The notes beneath the pieces are model-generated. The model saw only the letters and a list, made by a program, of their open reading frames with translations, was not told the DNA's origin and searched no databases. This document shows, in pieces, positions 1 to 8,251 of a stretch of 64,000 nt of DNA. Each line of letters opens with the position of its first letter. Position 1 is the first letter of the stretch. Source of the stretch: CAZNSX01 sp964575845 (GTDB lineage: Bacteria; UBA8248; CAZNSX01); NCBI GenBank assembly GCA_964575845.1, contig CAZNSX010000003.1:1-64000 (forward strand), written 5' to 3'. Both the position numbers and the translations under genes were made by a program.

Positions 1-643
1 TCACCCCGCCGGAGGCAACATGCCTGGCTTCCACTCCCGCAAGCACCCGCAGGGCCTCAATCTCCGTGACAACATGCGCGCTCACAAGCGGCATCATCCC
101 CACGCGGAGTCCCGTGCAGTAGTCAAGCGTCTGCTGGCCGCAAACGCGGGCGGCATCTCTGACGGACGGGACGAGCTTCTCGAGCCCCACGGGTACTATC
201 AGGTTGATTCCCTTGGCCAGAACAAGGCCCAGTCCCCAGCCTATAGTGCCCCCGGCATAGTGGGCCATGAATACCCCGGCGTTTCCCTCGGGGTCCACGG
301 CATTGGCGCCCTTGATGAAGACGGAATCGCGGCCGAAGTCCTGAAGGGTTTCCTCCATCGTGAGGGCAGGAGGTCTGACCTTTCCCTTGTAAAGCACGAG
401 GAGGGGCGGCTTCTCCTCTGCAACCGCTGAGCAGAGAGTTCCCCTGGTTATCATTCCGGAGAAGAAGATATCGCGCTCGATAGTCCTTCCCAGAATCTCT
501 TCCGCCACATAGACCGTTGTAGAACCGTGGCTGATAAGCATCCCTTCCTTTTCCTTTGCCCTCTGAACAACCGGCATGGCCGCGACGCCCTTGCCGACGA
601 GACGCTTGGACTCGGTCGGGGTCAGGGTGAAAAGTGCTCGCAT
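1..643 (-). CDS. Conserved protein of unknown function (3' end outside the window)
   Basis: An open frame reads leftwards from ATG at 643 off the window edge, giving at least 214 residues. The start MRALFTLTPTESKRLVGKGV follows the purine-rich stretch AGGGAGAAG a few bases upstream. No family was recognised. The visible part is globular, with no signal peptide or obvious membrane segment. It has a glycine-rich centre (KGANAVDPEGNAG, then HYAGGTIGWGLG) and a few scattered cysteines with no clear metal-binding pattern. It diverges from the creatininase/UPF0261/aldolase/alcohol dehydrogenase operon across a 313 bp spacer, so it may share its regulation. Function is unknown. The coding call rests on frame length, start context and a protein-like composition. 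Confidence 0.6.
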   Translation of the reverse strand, partial: MRALFTLTPTESKRLVGKGVAAMPVVQRAKEKEGMLISHGSTTVYVAEEILGRTIERDIFFSGMITRGTLCSAVAEEKPPLLVLYKGKVRPPALTMEETLQDFGRDSVFIKGANAVDPEGNAGVFMAHYAGGTIGWGLGLVLAKGINLIVPVGLEKLVPSVRDAARVCGQQTLDYCTGLRVGMMPLVSAHVVTEIEALRVLAGVEARHVASGGV

Positions 644-956
644 TTTGCTTCTCCCTTAGGGTTGATTATTTGAAGTTAGGGGGCACCCGCCGTGAGATAA
701 CAAAATAGCAGAGTGGATGCGCGAGTGGAAACCCTTTTAGCTGTCCGCGGCCTCCGGGTGATGAGGGGTAAAAGGCTGCGCCGCGGTCATCACGGTTCGA
801 GGCCAGGCGGCGTGGCCCCCTTTTCTGCAGCTTCCGGAGCTTTGAGATGAAAATTAAACGCTATGAAGCGAGGTAAAAAATAGTATATTGCTTCAGTATT
901 AAGCTGCCTTTGGAGGGCTGGCCAGAATGTAGCCGCCATGACGGGAGGGAGCATCG
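644..956. other. Intergenic region between divergent genes
   Basis: A 313 bp spacer between two divergently transcribed genes. It should hold promoters for both. The 3' third is A+T-rich (around 845-905), the most likely place for the rightward promoter, but no convincing -35/-10 pair was found. No RNA gene or strong hairpin was recognised. The ribosome-binding site for the rightward gene (GGGAGGGA) lies at its right end. Confidence 0.4.
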
Positions 957-1814
957 ATGGGAAAGGCGAAGGCGCGCAACATCCTCTTCATGACCTATGA
1001 AGAGGTGGCTAAGGGTTGCGAGTGCTCGGATGTGATAGTTGTCCCCATGGGAAGCTGTGAGAAGCATGGGGCTCATGTGCCTCTGGGCACCGACAGCATA
1101 ACCACGATATCCGTTGTGGAGCGGGCGGCTGAGCTCGCCGGTGTGCTCCACACGCCCCTCATCCCCGTGGGCTACTCCCCTCACCACATGGGACTTCCCG
1201 GGCAGGGAGTGGGCACCCTGACATTTACCGCCGAGACCTACAGGCGAATACTCTATGAATTGGCTCGGAGCCTCATCTACCACGGCTTCAGTAAGATAAT
1301 ATATGTCTCGCACCACGGGTCCAACGTGAAGCCCATAGATGAGGTGCTGCGTAAGATCCGCTACGGGACGGGCGCCTTTGTGGCCTGGTACAAGACCCCC
1401 ACCGAGAGGGAATGCGCTGTTGTAAAGGATATCCTTGAGGGACCGCCCGAGGAAACGCCGGGCTGGCACTCCGGCGAGATGGAAACGGCCCAGGTCATGG
1501 CCTACGATGAGAGCCTGGTCAAGATGGACCGGGCTGTGAATGATAGGGCTCACGCACCCCGCTGGCTGGGCCCCCAGTTTTCAAAAAAGGACGGCACCGC
1601 CACAGTTGAGTTTCAGAAATCAGAAAACATCATCATCCCCATGGAGCACCACGAATATTCGGATACCGCCACCATAGGGAACCCCTTCCGGGGGACGCGG
1701 GAGAAAGGGGAGAGACTCTTCCAGAAGGAGGCCGAGCACCTGAGGGATTTCATCAATGAGGTCAAGAAGGTTCCCGTTGAGATAAAGGATAGGGACTATC
1801 CCGAGAGGGCCTGA
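957..1814 (+). CDS. Creatininase family protein
   Basis: A 285-residue metal-dependent amidohydrolase of the creatininase/MftE family. Typical metal-ligand motifs are visible: E35-K-H37 in GSCEKHG, D46 in GTDS, H119-H120 in VSHHGSN and the glutamate of HSGEMET near 171-177. True creatininases hydrolyse creatinine, but most members with this architecture have other or unknown cyclic-amide substrates, so the substrate is not assigned. It begins with ATG eight bases after GGGAGGGA. It is the first gene of a rightward operon with a UPF0261 protein, a class II aldolase and a zinc alcohol dehydrogenase, which suggests stepwise breakdown of a small amide- or hydroxyl-containing compound. A second paralogue lies at 21084-21857. 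Confidence 0.88.
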   Translation: MGKAKARNILFMTYEEVAKGCECSDVIVVPMGSCEKHGAHVPLGTDSITTISVVERAAELAGVLHTPLIPVGYSPHHMGLPGQGVGTLTFTAETYRRILYELARSLIYHGFSKIIYVSHHGSNVKPIDEVLRKIRYGTGAFVAWYKTPTERECAVVKDILEGPPEETPGWHSGEMETAQVMAYDESLVKMDRAVNDRAHAPRWLGPQFSKKDGTATVEFQKSENIIIPMEHHEYSDTATIGNPFRGTREKGERLFQKEAEHLRDFINEVKKVPVEIKDRDYPERA

Positions 1815-1821
1815 AAAGAGC

Positions 1822-3093
1822 ATGAACTCTGTGAAGGCGCCGGCGGCGGGGAACATCGCGCTCCTCGCCACCCTCGATACCAAAGGAGCTGAGGCGGCCT
1901 TCCTCAAGGAGTTGATCCAGAAGGGAGGTTTCGGCACAGTCCTCATCGATGTCGGCACGGGGGAGGCCAGGGGACCTTCCCCTGATATCCCACATGAGGA
2001 GGTCGCGAAGGCCTCCGGAGCTGAGTTCTCCCGTGCGGGAGAGCTCCGTCGGGATGAGCTCATGGAGCTGATGGGAAAGGGTGCTGGAGCCCTCCTGAGG
2101 CGCTTGCTTGATGAGGGGAACCTGCGGGGGGTGCTCGGCATCGGTGGCAATCAGGGAACGGCAATAGCCTCGATAGCCATGCGAGAGCTTCCCCTTGGCT
2201 TTCCCAAGATGCTGGTTTCCACCGTGGCCTCGGGCAACATGCGCCCTTACATAGGGACCAAAGACATAACCGCGATGTTCTCGGTCGCTGACCTCCTGGG
2301 CGGGGTGAATACCGTCACCCGGGCCGTTCTCTCTAACGCTGCCGCCGCAATCACAGGGATGGCAGCCCGGGCCGAGCCCCTCTCGCGCTCCAGGGTGCGA
2401 CCGAGGGTGGCGGCGACCTCCTTCGGCAACACCGAGCCGGCTGTCGGGCGGGCACGGGAGCTGCTCCAAGAGAGAGGCTATGAGATCATAGCCTTCCATG
2501 CCTCGGGCGCCTGCGGCTCGGCCATGGAGGAGCTCATCGATGAGGGCCTTTTCGATGGGGTCCTCGACCTCACCACGCACGAGCTCTTGGGGGAGGTTCT
2601 TGGTTTGGATATATACCGGCCCGTACGCCCGGGAAGGCTCACGGCCGCCGGCCGAAAGGGCATCCCACAGGTGGTGGCCCCGGGAGGGCTCGATTATTAC
2701 TGCTTCGGAGGGGAGGAGACCATTCCGCGGGAACTCAGGGGAAGAAGAATCCATTATCATAATCCCTATAACACTAACGTCAGGGCCTCGGCCGATGAGC
2801 TTAGGCTTGTGGGAAAGGAACTGGCCCGCAGGCTGAATGAGGCCAGGGGGCCCACAGCCTTCCTCTTCCCCTTAAGGGGCTGGACCGAGAACGGAAGGGA
2901 GGGCGGCCCGCTCAATGACCCGGAGGCTGACGGAGCGCTGCTCGCGAGCCTGAGGGCGAGTCTCAAGCCCGAGGTCTCCCTCACGGAGGTGGACTCCAAC
3001 CTCAATGACCCTCCCTTTGCTGAGCTGGCGGTGGAGCTCTTGGAGAGAATGCTGAAAGAGAAGCAGGAGGCTTGGAGTGAAACCTCCCCTTGA
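1822..3093 (+). CDS. UPF0261 / Tm-1-like ATP-binding protein
   Basis: A 423-residue protein of the UPF0261 family, recognised by its N-terminus (IALLATLDTKGAEAAFLKEL), the following IDVGTGE, and the conserved GIGGNQGTA and MVSTVASGN-type loops. The family matches the N-terminal ATP-binding half of the plant antiviral protein Tm-1. In bacteria it is a stand-alone cytoplasmic protein of uncertain function. It begins seven bases after the preceding stop and overlaps the next gene by 17 bases, so translation is probably coupled. The other half of Tm-1, a PEP-hydrolase-like TIM barrel, is encoded separately at 13798-14640. The family call is firm. The biochemical role is not known. Confidence 0.88.
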   Translation: MNSVKAPAAGNIALLATLDTKGAEAAFLKELIQKGGFGTVLIDVGTGEARGPSPDIPHEEVAKASGAEFSRAGELRRDELMELMGKGAGALLRRLLDEGNLRGVLGIGGNQGTAIASIAMRELPLGFPKMLVSTVASGNMRPYIGTKDITAMFSVADLLGGVNTVTRAVLSNAAAAITGMAARAEPLSRSRVRPRVAATSFGNTEPAVGRARELLQERGYEIIAFHASGACGSAMEELIDEGLFDGVLDLTTHELLGEVLGLDIYRPVRPGRLTAAGRKGIPQVVAPGGLDYYCFGGEETIPRELRGRRIHYHNPYNTNVRASADELRLVGKELARRLNEARGPTAFLFPLRGWTENGREGGPLNDPEADGALLASLRASLKPEVSLTEVDSNLNDPPFAELAVELLERMLKEKQEAWSETSP

Positions 3094-3667
3094 GAGCCTG
3101 AAGAGAGAACTGGCCGAGGTTTCCCGCCTGGCCTACGAGAGGGGGCTCGTCTCCGCCCGGGGAGGGAACGTTAGCGCCCGCTGCGAGGAAGAAGGTCTCA
3201 TCCTCATAACCCCGAGCGGCGCTTCCCTGAGGGATGTGGTGCCGGAGATTCTTGTGAGCATGAAGCCTGAGGGTGAGGTGGTGGATTCCGCCGGAGGCTT
3301 CAAGCCTTCGAAAGAAAGCCGCTTTCACTGCGCTATCTATACCATCAGACCTGATGTCAACGCTATAGTTCACGTGCACCCTCCCCATGCCACGGCCCTC
3401 TCCATGCGGACGGACGAGCTCCCAATCATCACCGGCCCCGCCATGGTCCACCTGAGGAAGGTCCCTTCAGTGGAGTTTGCGCCGATGGGCTCAACGGAGC
3501 TTACTGAGATGGTCAGGGAGGCCTTTGAGAGGGAGCGCGAGCTCAGGGCCCTTCTCATGAAGCAACACGGCATTCTGACCGTGGGGCCCGACCTCATGAC
3601 AGCCTTTTACCTTTCGGACTTGGTGGAGGATACGGCCAGGGTGGCCCTCCTTTCGGGAAAGATTTAG
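3077..3667 (+). CDS. Class II aldolase/adducin family protein
   Basis: A 196-residue single-domain class II (zinc-dependent) aldolase-like protein, the usual length for fuculose-phosphate/ribulose-phosphate aldolases and epimerases. Visible signatures are GNVSAR near the N-terminus, TPSG, the acidic/His segment KESRFHCAIY, the zinc-binding VHVHPPHA and a late KQHGILTVG histidine. It starts at GTG inside the end of the UPF0261 gene, with AGGAGG (3064-3069) placed correctly. Its place between UPF0261 and an alcohol dehydrogenase suggests it cleaves or epimerises a short sugar- or hydroxyacid-phosphate made by the operon. The substrate cannot be read from sequence. Confidence 0.88.
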   Translation: MKPPLESLKRELAEVSRLAYERGLVSARGGNVSARCEEEGLILITPSGASLRDVVPEILVSMKPEGEVVDSAGGFKPSKESRFHCAIYTIRPDVNAIVHVHPPHATALSMRTDELPIITGPAMVHLRKVPSVEFAPMGSTELTEMVREAFERERELRALLMKQHGILTVGPDLMTAFYLSDLVEDTARVALLSGKI

Positions 3668-3680
3668 AAGGAAGAAATTC

Positions 3681-4757
3681 ATGGATATTCCTGAGAAGAT
3701 GCAGGCGGCCGTCTTGGTTGGCCCGAACGAGCTCAGGCTGAAGGAAGTGCCCGTGCCGGAGCCGGGCCCTGGGGAGGCGCTCCTCAGGGTGGAGGCCTGT
3801 GCCATCTGCGGCACAGACCTAAAGCTCATCGACCATCCCTGGCCCGGCCAGCCCCCTTACGGCGAGTATGTCCCCGGGCATGAGTATGCCGGAACTGTCG
3901 TGGCTCTTGGGGAGACGGTGGATGAGTTTCAGGTTGGGGACCGGGTTGCCATCGAGGCCCACAAGGGCTGCGGCCGGTGTCCCAATTGCATAAAGGGGTT
4001 TTATACCGCCTGCCTGAACTACGGTCGCCACGAGAAGGGCCACAGGACTTATGGCTTCACCACCAATGGGGGCTATGCCCAGTATGCGGTGAACCACATA
4101 AACACTCTCTATAAGCTTTCCGATAACGTGTCTTTTCCCGAGGCCACCTTGGTAACCACCGCCGGCTGCTCGCTCTACGGGCTGGAATCGGTCGGGGGCT
4201 TTTTCCCCGGAGACACGGTGGTGGTGCTCGGCCCCGGTCCCATAGGTCTCATGGCCGTGCAGCTCGCCAAGGCCCTCGGCGCGGCGACCGTTATCCTTAC
4301 GGGTACCCGTGAGTCGCGCTTGAAGCTCGGCGCAGAGCTCGGCGCGGATATCACCCTCAAGGCCGTCTCCAATGAGGTTAAGGGCCGGGTGATGGAAGCC
4401 ACACGAGGGGTGGGGGCAGACCTGGTTGTCGATTGCTCGGGCGATAGCTCCCAGCCCCAGGCGGCCATCGAGATGGTGAAAAAGGGAGGGAAAGTGCTGC
4501 TCATCTCCTATTATAAAGACTGGCCCTCCCTTGACCTCTCCACGGCCGTGAGGAATAACCTCTCTCTCGTGGGCATTCGGGGTGAGGGCGCCCTGAACTG
4601 CGGAAGGGCGCTCTCCCTCATCGCGGCGGGCAAGGTAAAGGCAAGCCCCCTCATAAGCCACAGGCTTCCCCTGAGGGAGGTAGAGCGCGGGATAAGGATT
4701 TTCAGGGAGCGGCTCGAGGATGCCATGAAGGTGGTTCTTCTGCCCCACGTCGATTGA
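3681..4757 (+). CDS. Zinc-dependent medium-chain alcohol/polyol dehydrogenase
   Basis: A 358-residue medium-chain dehydrogenase of the threonine/sorbitol dehydrogenase type. The catalytic zinc site shows C43 in ICGTD and H67-E68 in PGHEYAG. The four structural-zinc cysteines C97, C100, C103 and C111 are all present, so both zinc sites look intact. A Rossmann nucleotide loop follows (VVVLGPGPIGLMAVQLAKAL, about 180-200). It starts 13 bases after the aldolase gene and ends the operon. It probably oxidises a secondary alcohol or polyol with NAD(P). The exact substrate is not assigned. Confidence 0.9.
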   Translation: MDIPEKMQAAVLVGPNELRLKEVPVPEPGPGEALLRVEACAICGTDLKLIDHPWPGQPPYGEYVPGHEYAGTVVALGETVDEFQVGDRVAIEAHKGCGRCPNCIKGFYTACLNYGRHEKGHRTYGFTTNGGYAQYAVNHINTLYKLSDNVSFPEATLVTTAGCSLYGLESVGGFFPGDTVVVLGPGPIGLMAVQLAKALGAATVILTGTRESRLKLGAELGADITLKAVSNEVKGRVMEATRGVGADLVVDCSGDSSQPQAAIEMVKKGGKVLLISYYKDWPSLDLSTAVRNNLSLVGIRGEGALNCGRALSLIAAGKVKASPLISHRLPLREVERGIRIFRERLEDAMKVVLLPHVD

Positions 4758-4819
4758 ATCGAGAGTCTTGCGCCCTCCGGGAAAACCCAGGGTTCGGAAT
4801 ATGCGATAGTAATTCTTGT

Positions 4820-4847
4820 TTGAATCCTCGGATGCTGATGATATAAT
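4820..4847 (+). promoter_or_regulatory. Probable sigma-70 promoter for the PCYCGC selenoprotein gene
   Basis: A -35-like TTGAAT at 4820-4825 and a perfect -10 TATAAT at 4842-4847 are separated by 16 bases. A TG one base upstream of the -10 gives an extended -10. It lies 60 bases upstream of the selenoprotein start, so a short leader is expected. Confidence 0.6.
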
Positions 4848-4855
4848 TTCTTGAT

Positions 4856-4880
4856 GGCTCCCCCAGAGCCTTTTCTTTTT
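4856..4880 (+). terminator. Small hairpin with T-rich tail in the leader (possible attenuator)
   Basis: GGCTC (4856-4860) can pair with GAGCC (4866-4870) around a five-base loop, followed at once by nine T in ten bases (4871-4880). The stem is short, so termination would be weak. It sits between the promoter and the start of the selenoprotein gene, where partial termination could control expression. It could also be a weak terminator for readthrough from the dehydrogenase operon. Confidence 0.35.
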
Positions 4881-4907
4881 CCAATCAAGCTGTGAGGAAG
4901 GCTGTTC

Positions 4908-5432
4908 ATGGGAAGATCAAGAAGAAAAAGTAAGTCAAAGGAGAGGCTCCAGAAAAAGAAGGCCCCCGAGAAAGCTTCCTTCGGCCGCTCCTTTTGGATG
5001 GGCGCCATAGGGGTCCTTGTGGTTGGGATAGCTGCGGGCTACTCCCTTATCCAGTGGACGGGGAGTGAAGACTCGGTTTCTCAGGCTGGCGGCTCTCAGG
5101 CGAGGCCGATTTCCAAAGCAAAATATATCTTCAGGGAGAAGCGGGCAACCCTCTCTCCCTCCCTCTTTGTGGGAAAGGTTGCGAGAGCCTATGGAGTGGC
5201 CAAGGAAATTCCTGAAGTGTTGGACCAGCTCTATTGTTATTGCGAGTGTAAGGAGAACATCGGCCACAAGAGTCTCCTCTCCTGTTACGCGGACCGCCAC
5301 GCCTCCACGTGAGACATCTGTCTCGATGAGGCGCTGTTAGCGTCTGAGCTCACAAAGAAGGGACTTAGCCCCCTCGAGATCCAGAAGGCCATAGACAAGA
5401 GGTTCGGCCAGAAGGGCGGGGGTCAGCAATAA
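4908..5432 (+). CDS. PCYCGC-motif membrane-anchored selenoprotein (TGA at 5310 read as selenocysteine)
   Basis: The frame from ATG 4908 meets TGA at 5310-5312 and continues open to TAA at 5430, giving 174 residues with residue 135 as selenocysteine. A basic N-terminus and one membrane helix (about 31-50) precede a cysteine-rich domain: YCYCEC at 109-114 (C110, C112, C114), C126, then U135-D-I-C138 and LDEA. This matches the PCYCGC family, whose members carry cysteine at the position of the TGA, as HA-x-x-C-D-I-C followed by an acidic EA. Sequence after the TGA continues that family pattern and ends in an amphipathic helix, so a frameshift or decay is unlikely. A SECIS-like hairpin follows the TGA. 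The family's function is not established. The U-x-x-C pair suggests thiol/selenol redox or metal binding outside the membrane. The next gene is a membrane polyferredoxin, a plausible partner. Confidence 0.8.
5310..5345 (+). promoter_or_regulatory. Candidate bacterial SECIS element downstream of UGA-135
   Basis: The UGA is at 5310-5312. Bases 5329-5334 (AGGCGC) pair with 5340-5345 (GCGTCT), including one G-U pair, around the loop TGTTA, whose second base is G. The loop begins 22 bases after the UGA. A guanine in the first two loop positions and a spacing of roughly 16-37 bases are known features of bacterial SECIS elements. A competing small hairpin lies just after the UGA (GAGAC 5311-5315 with GTCTC 5320-5324). 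The structure was drawn by eye, not folded. Confidence 0.6.
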
Positions 5433-5466
5433 GCGAATAATAAAAAAAGATAGAGGCAATTTTCTT

Positions 5467-7524
5467 TTGAAGCTCCGGAAGATTTTTTTCACAAGCATCC
5501 TCCTGCTTTCAGTTTCAGTTCTCTTCCCCTCTCGGACGCTCGCCCACGGTGATGAAGCCATGTCCCAGGAGGAGCTCAAGGGTGGCTTCCTCTCCGTGGG
5601 CCCGTACGAGTTTTTGCTGGAGGGGGCGGGCCAAACCCCCATGCTGGGAAAGGCCCACACCCTTACCGTGCGGGTCTATGACAGCCGCGCCCGGCGCCTC
5701 CTTAAGGGTGGCCGCGTGCTCATGGATGTCAAGCTCCCGCAGATAGACCTGGATGCCGTTAAGGCTCAGAAGAAAAATCAGGCTCCGACACACAGCGGGC
5801 GCTTCATGCTGAATAGCCCCCTGAGCTGGACCCCTGAGGGGAAAGTTGACCTCAGCGGTTTCTCCCCCGGCCGTGAAACGCCCGAGGGCGGGCACTACCA
5901 GCTCACCTTCACGCCCGAGATAAAGGGGCTTCATCTCCTCAAGGTGGCCCTCCTGCGGGATAATGCCGAGCCCGTTGTCGCACAGTTCGTCTTTGCGGTC
6001 ATGCCTTCCCACGGCCTCAACTGGACTCTCATATCGGTTCTTTCGGCCTTTATCTTTGCTTTTGCCGTGAGCGCTTATGCCCTGGGGGTGAGGGCAAGCG
6101 GCAGGGCTCTCTCCCTGAAAGACTATAACTTCCTTGACATAGGCTGGGTGGACAGGCTCTTCAGGTCACGTTTTTTTCAGCCCGCCTTTCAGCTTCCCTG
6201 TCTGGCAATTTTTCTGGCTGTTATCTTGCTCGGCTTCCTGGACACCCAGGATGCAGGCCGAAACTTCGCTACCAAGCTCACCTGGACCATCTGGTGGGCG
6301 GGCATAATCTTCACCTTCGTGCTAGTGGGAAGGGTCTGGTGCCTCATGTGTCCCTTCGGAGCGCTTACCGAGTGGATGAGCCGACTTTTCAAGCCGGCCC
6401 GGAAGTTCCCGGCGGTCCTCAGGAACCTCTGGCTTGCCAACATCACCTTCTTCCTTCTCACCTGGGCCGACGGTTACTTCGGAATAGTCTCAAGCCCCAG
6501 GGCCACGGCCTGGCTTATAGCTATTATTTTTGGGGCTGCTCTTGTCATCGGAATTCTCTATCCCCGCAGGACCTTCTGCCGCTACCTCTGTCCCATAGGG
6601 GGGCTCATCAGCATCTATTCCATGTTCTCGGCTGTGGAGCTCAGGGCCAAGAGCCAGGAGGCTTGCGTACAAGGCAAGGGCAAGGATTGTTATGTGGGAA
6701 ACGAGAGGGGCTACGGATGTCCCATGTTCGAATTTCCCCAGAGGATGCAGACCAATAATTACTGCAATTTTTGCGGCGAGTGCATAAAGACGTGCCCCGA
6801 GCGAAACCTGACGCTCAGGCTGAGGCCCTTTGGCCGCGACCTCTGGACCACGGTCAAGGCCCATGCGGATGAGGCCTTCCTGGCTGTTGGGCTTGTGGGG
6901 GTGACGGTTGTTGCCACCGGCCACATGCTTGTGGGCTGGCACGAGTTTTTGGACCTTCTTGCGAGGGCAATCCCCTGGGCCTGGCTGGGAATCAGGGAGC
7001 ATGCCACGATAGAAGGCATAATGTATAGCTTTGTTTTCTTCTTGTTCTCGCTGGGTGTCGTGCCCCTTCTCATGCTGGCTGCATCCTGGGGCTCATCGCG
7101 CCTCGCACGGGGTCACTCTCTCTCCACCTGGAGCACTTTCAAGGTCTTCGCCTACATGTTCATCCCCGTGGGCCTGTCCATGCACCTCTCCCATAACCTG
7201 CTCCACCTCCTGGCCGAAGGGCAGAAGATAGTTCCGGTCACTCAGAAGACCCTCAATATTTTCACCCCTCTCTGGACGGGAACGCCCAACTGGGAGCTCG
7301 GGCCGATAGTGGAGCTACCCGCCATCTACTGGCTTCAGATGACCTTCCTGATGGTCTTCTTCATCTATTCCATCTACACAGGCTTCCGCCTGGCACTTCG
7401 CCACTACGGCGAGGGCTCTCTGGCCCTGAGGGCACTGTCACCCATGCTGGTGCTGTCCTTGCTTTTCATGCTCCTCAACGTCTTTCTTCTTACCCAAGGG
7501 ATGAACCCACGCCACGTCCACTAG
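5467..7524 (+). CDS. Membrane-bound 4Fe-4S polyferredoxin (NosR/NapH/CcoG-like) with periplasmic YtkA/FixH-like domain
   Basis: A 685-residue integral membrane protein starting at TTG. A signal peptide or anchor (about 1-26) leads to an extracytoplasmic beta-rich domain resembling YtkA/FixH (about 40-175). Several membrane helices follow, with two C-x-x-x-C-P motifs typical of NapH/NosR proteins (CLMCPFGALTEW, CRYLCPIGGL). A ferredoxin motif CNFCGECIKTCPE comes next, then more helices. Such proteins pass electrons across or along the membrane to periplasmic partners. It starts 34 bases after the PCYCGC selenoprotein and is probably co-transcribed, so the two may form one redox unit. The ribosome-binding site is weak. 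The electron donor and acceptor are unknown. Confidence 0.85.
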   Translation: MKLRKIFFTSILLLSVSVLFPSRTLAHGDEAMSQEELKGGFLSVGPYEFLLEGAGQTPMLGKAHTLTVRVYDSRARRLLKGGRVLMDVKLPQIDLDAVKAQKKNQAPTHSGRFMLNSPLSWTPEGKVDLSGFSPGRETPEGGHYQLTFTPEIKGLHLLKVALLRDNAEPVVAQFVFAVMPSHGLNWTLISVLSAFIFAFAVSAYALGVRASGRALSLKDYNFLDIGWVDRLFRSRFFQPAFQLPCLAIFLAVILLGFLDTQDAGRNFATKLTWTIWWAGIIFTFVLVGRVWCLMCPFGALTEWMSRLFKPARKFPAVLRNLWLANITFFLLTWADGYFGIVSSPRATAWLIAIIFGAALVIGILYPRRTFCRYLCPIGGLISIYSMFSAVELRAKSQEACVQGKGKDCYVGNERGYGCPMFEFPQRMQTNNYCNFCGECIKTCPERNLTLRLRPFGRDLWTTVKAHADEAFLAVGLVGVTVVATGHMLVGWHEFLDLLARAIPWAWLGIREHATIEGIMYSFVFFLFSLGVVPLLMLAASWGSSRLARGHSLSTWSTFKVFAYMFIPVGLSMHLSHNLLHLLAEGQKIVPVTQKTLNIFTPLWTGTPNWELGPIVELPAIYWLQMTFLMVFFIYSIYTGFRLALRHYGEGSLALRALSPMLVLSLLFMLLNVFLLTQGMNPRHVH

Positions 7525-7528
7525 GGCG

Positions 7529-8251
7529 CTATCTGACCATAGTCAGGAGCCTGACACCTTTCACTTGCTGAAAGGTTGCCCCCTGGCTTATGTAGCGGAG
7601 CACCAGGTCCGACTCAACCACCAGCGTGCCCGAGATGGCGTCCACTCCATGCTCAAGAAGTACCGGGCTCAGGGGAGTTGAGGGCCCCAGAATCACCCTG
7701 AAGGAATTCTGGGCCAGCTCCAAGAGTCTATCTATCGTGTGATTTATGAAGGCGGTTCCCGTTATTGCCACGACATGCGCTCTAGGCAGAAACTCCTCGG
7801 CCGCATCCTCGGGAAGGTCGCCTGGGATGGTGCGCTTCTCTATGACCCAGAGCTCCCGTGCCACCTCGCGGAGCTTAGGGATAAAGGGAAAGTGGCCGAC
7901 GATGGCGACCCTTTTCCCCTCGCCCCTCTTTGCCAGGAGCTCGGACGCATTGAGTTCGGAGCATCTGCTTTCATCGATCTCAAGCAAGGAGTTGAGGGCC
8001 GCCATCCCTATGGAGGCCTCAAGGAGCACTCGGGAGTTGACCCATTCTGCGAGCTCCCGGCCACTCTTCTCATGGAGGGCTCCCACATCGCGAACAACTC
8101 CATGACAGTGGTGTCCTCCTCCAGGGTCCTTCATGGTAGAGGCCAGGCCCAAGCGTGAGCTCAGGACGGCTGTCCAGTTAACACAGGCCCTCACCTCCCG
8201 GACTCGGCTATCTCCTGTGATAGAAGAGAGGACTTCGTCGATGATGGCCAT
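7529..8251 (-). CDS. DUF364 (with DUF4213) family protein, putative heavy-metal chelation
   Basis: ATG 8251 is preferred, giving 240 residues (MAIIDEVLSSITGD...), because GGGGAAGAG lies just upstream. The frame is open 39 codons further but without a better start. The N-terminal part corresponds to DUF4213 (about 1-85). The C-terminal part is a Rossmann-like DUF364 domain with VAIVGHFPFIPKL, a central ITGTAFINHTIDRLLELA and VILGPSTPLSP. DUF364 proteins are described as putative heavy-metal chelators because they occur with molybdenum- or tungsten-cofactor and methylamine genes. No enzymatic role is proven. The gene converges on the membrane polyferredoxin, with only four bases between stops. 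Confidence 0.8.
   Translation of the reverse strand: MAIIDEVLSSITGDSRVREVRACVNWTAVLSSRLGLASTMKDPGGGHHCHGVVRDVGALHEKSGRELAEWVNSRVLLEASIGMAALNSLLEIDESRCSELNASELLAKRGEGKRVAIVGHFPFIPKLREVARELWVIEKRTIPGDLPEDAAEEFLPRAHVVAITGTAFINHTIDRLLELAQNSFRVILGPSTPLSPVLLEHGVDAISGTLVVESDLVLRYISQGATFQQVKGVRLLTMVR

Noticed and set aside
5310..5312. TGA as a true stop, making the PCYCGC gene a short protein
   Set aside because: Downstream sequence continues the family pattern (D-I-C, acidic EA) in the same frame to a natural stop, and a hairpin of the expected type follows.
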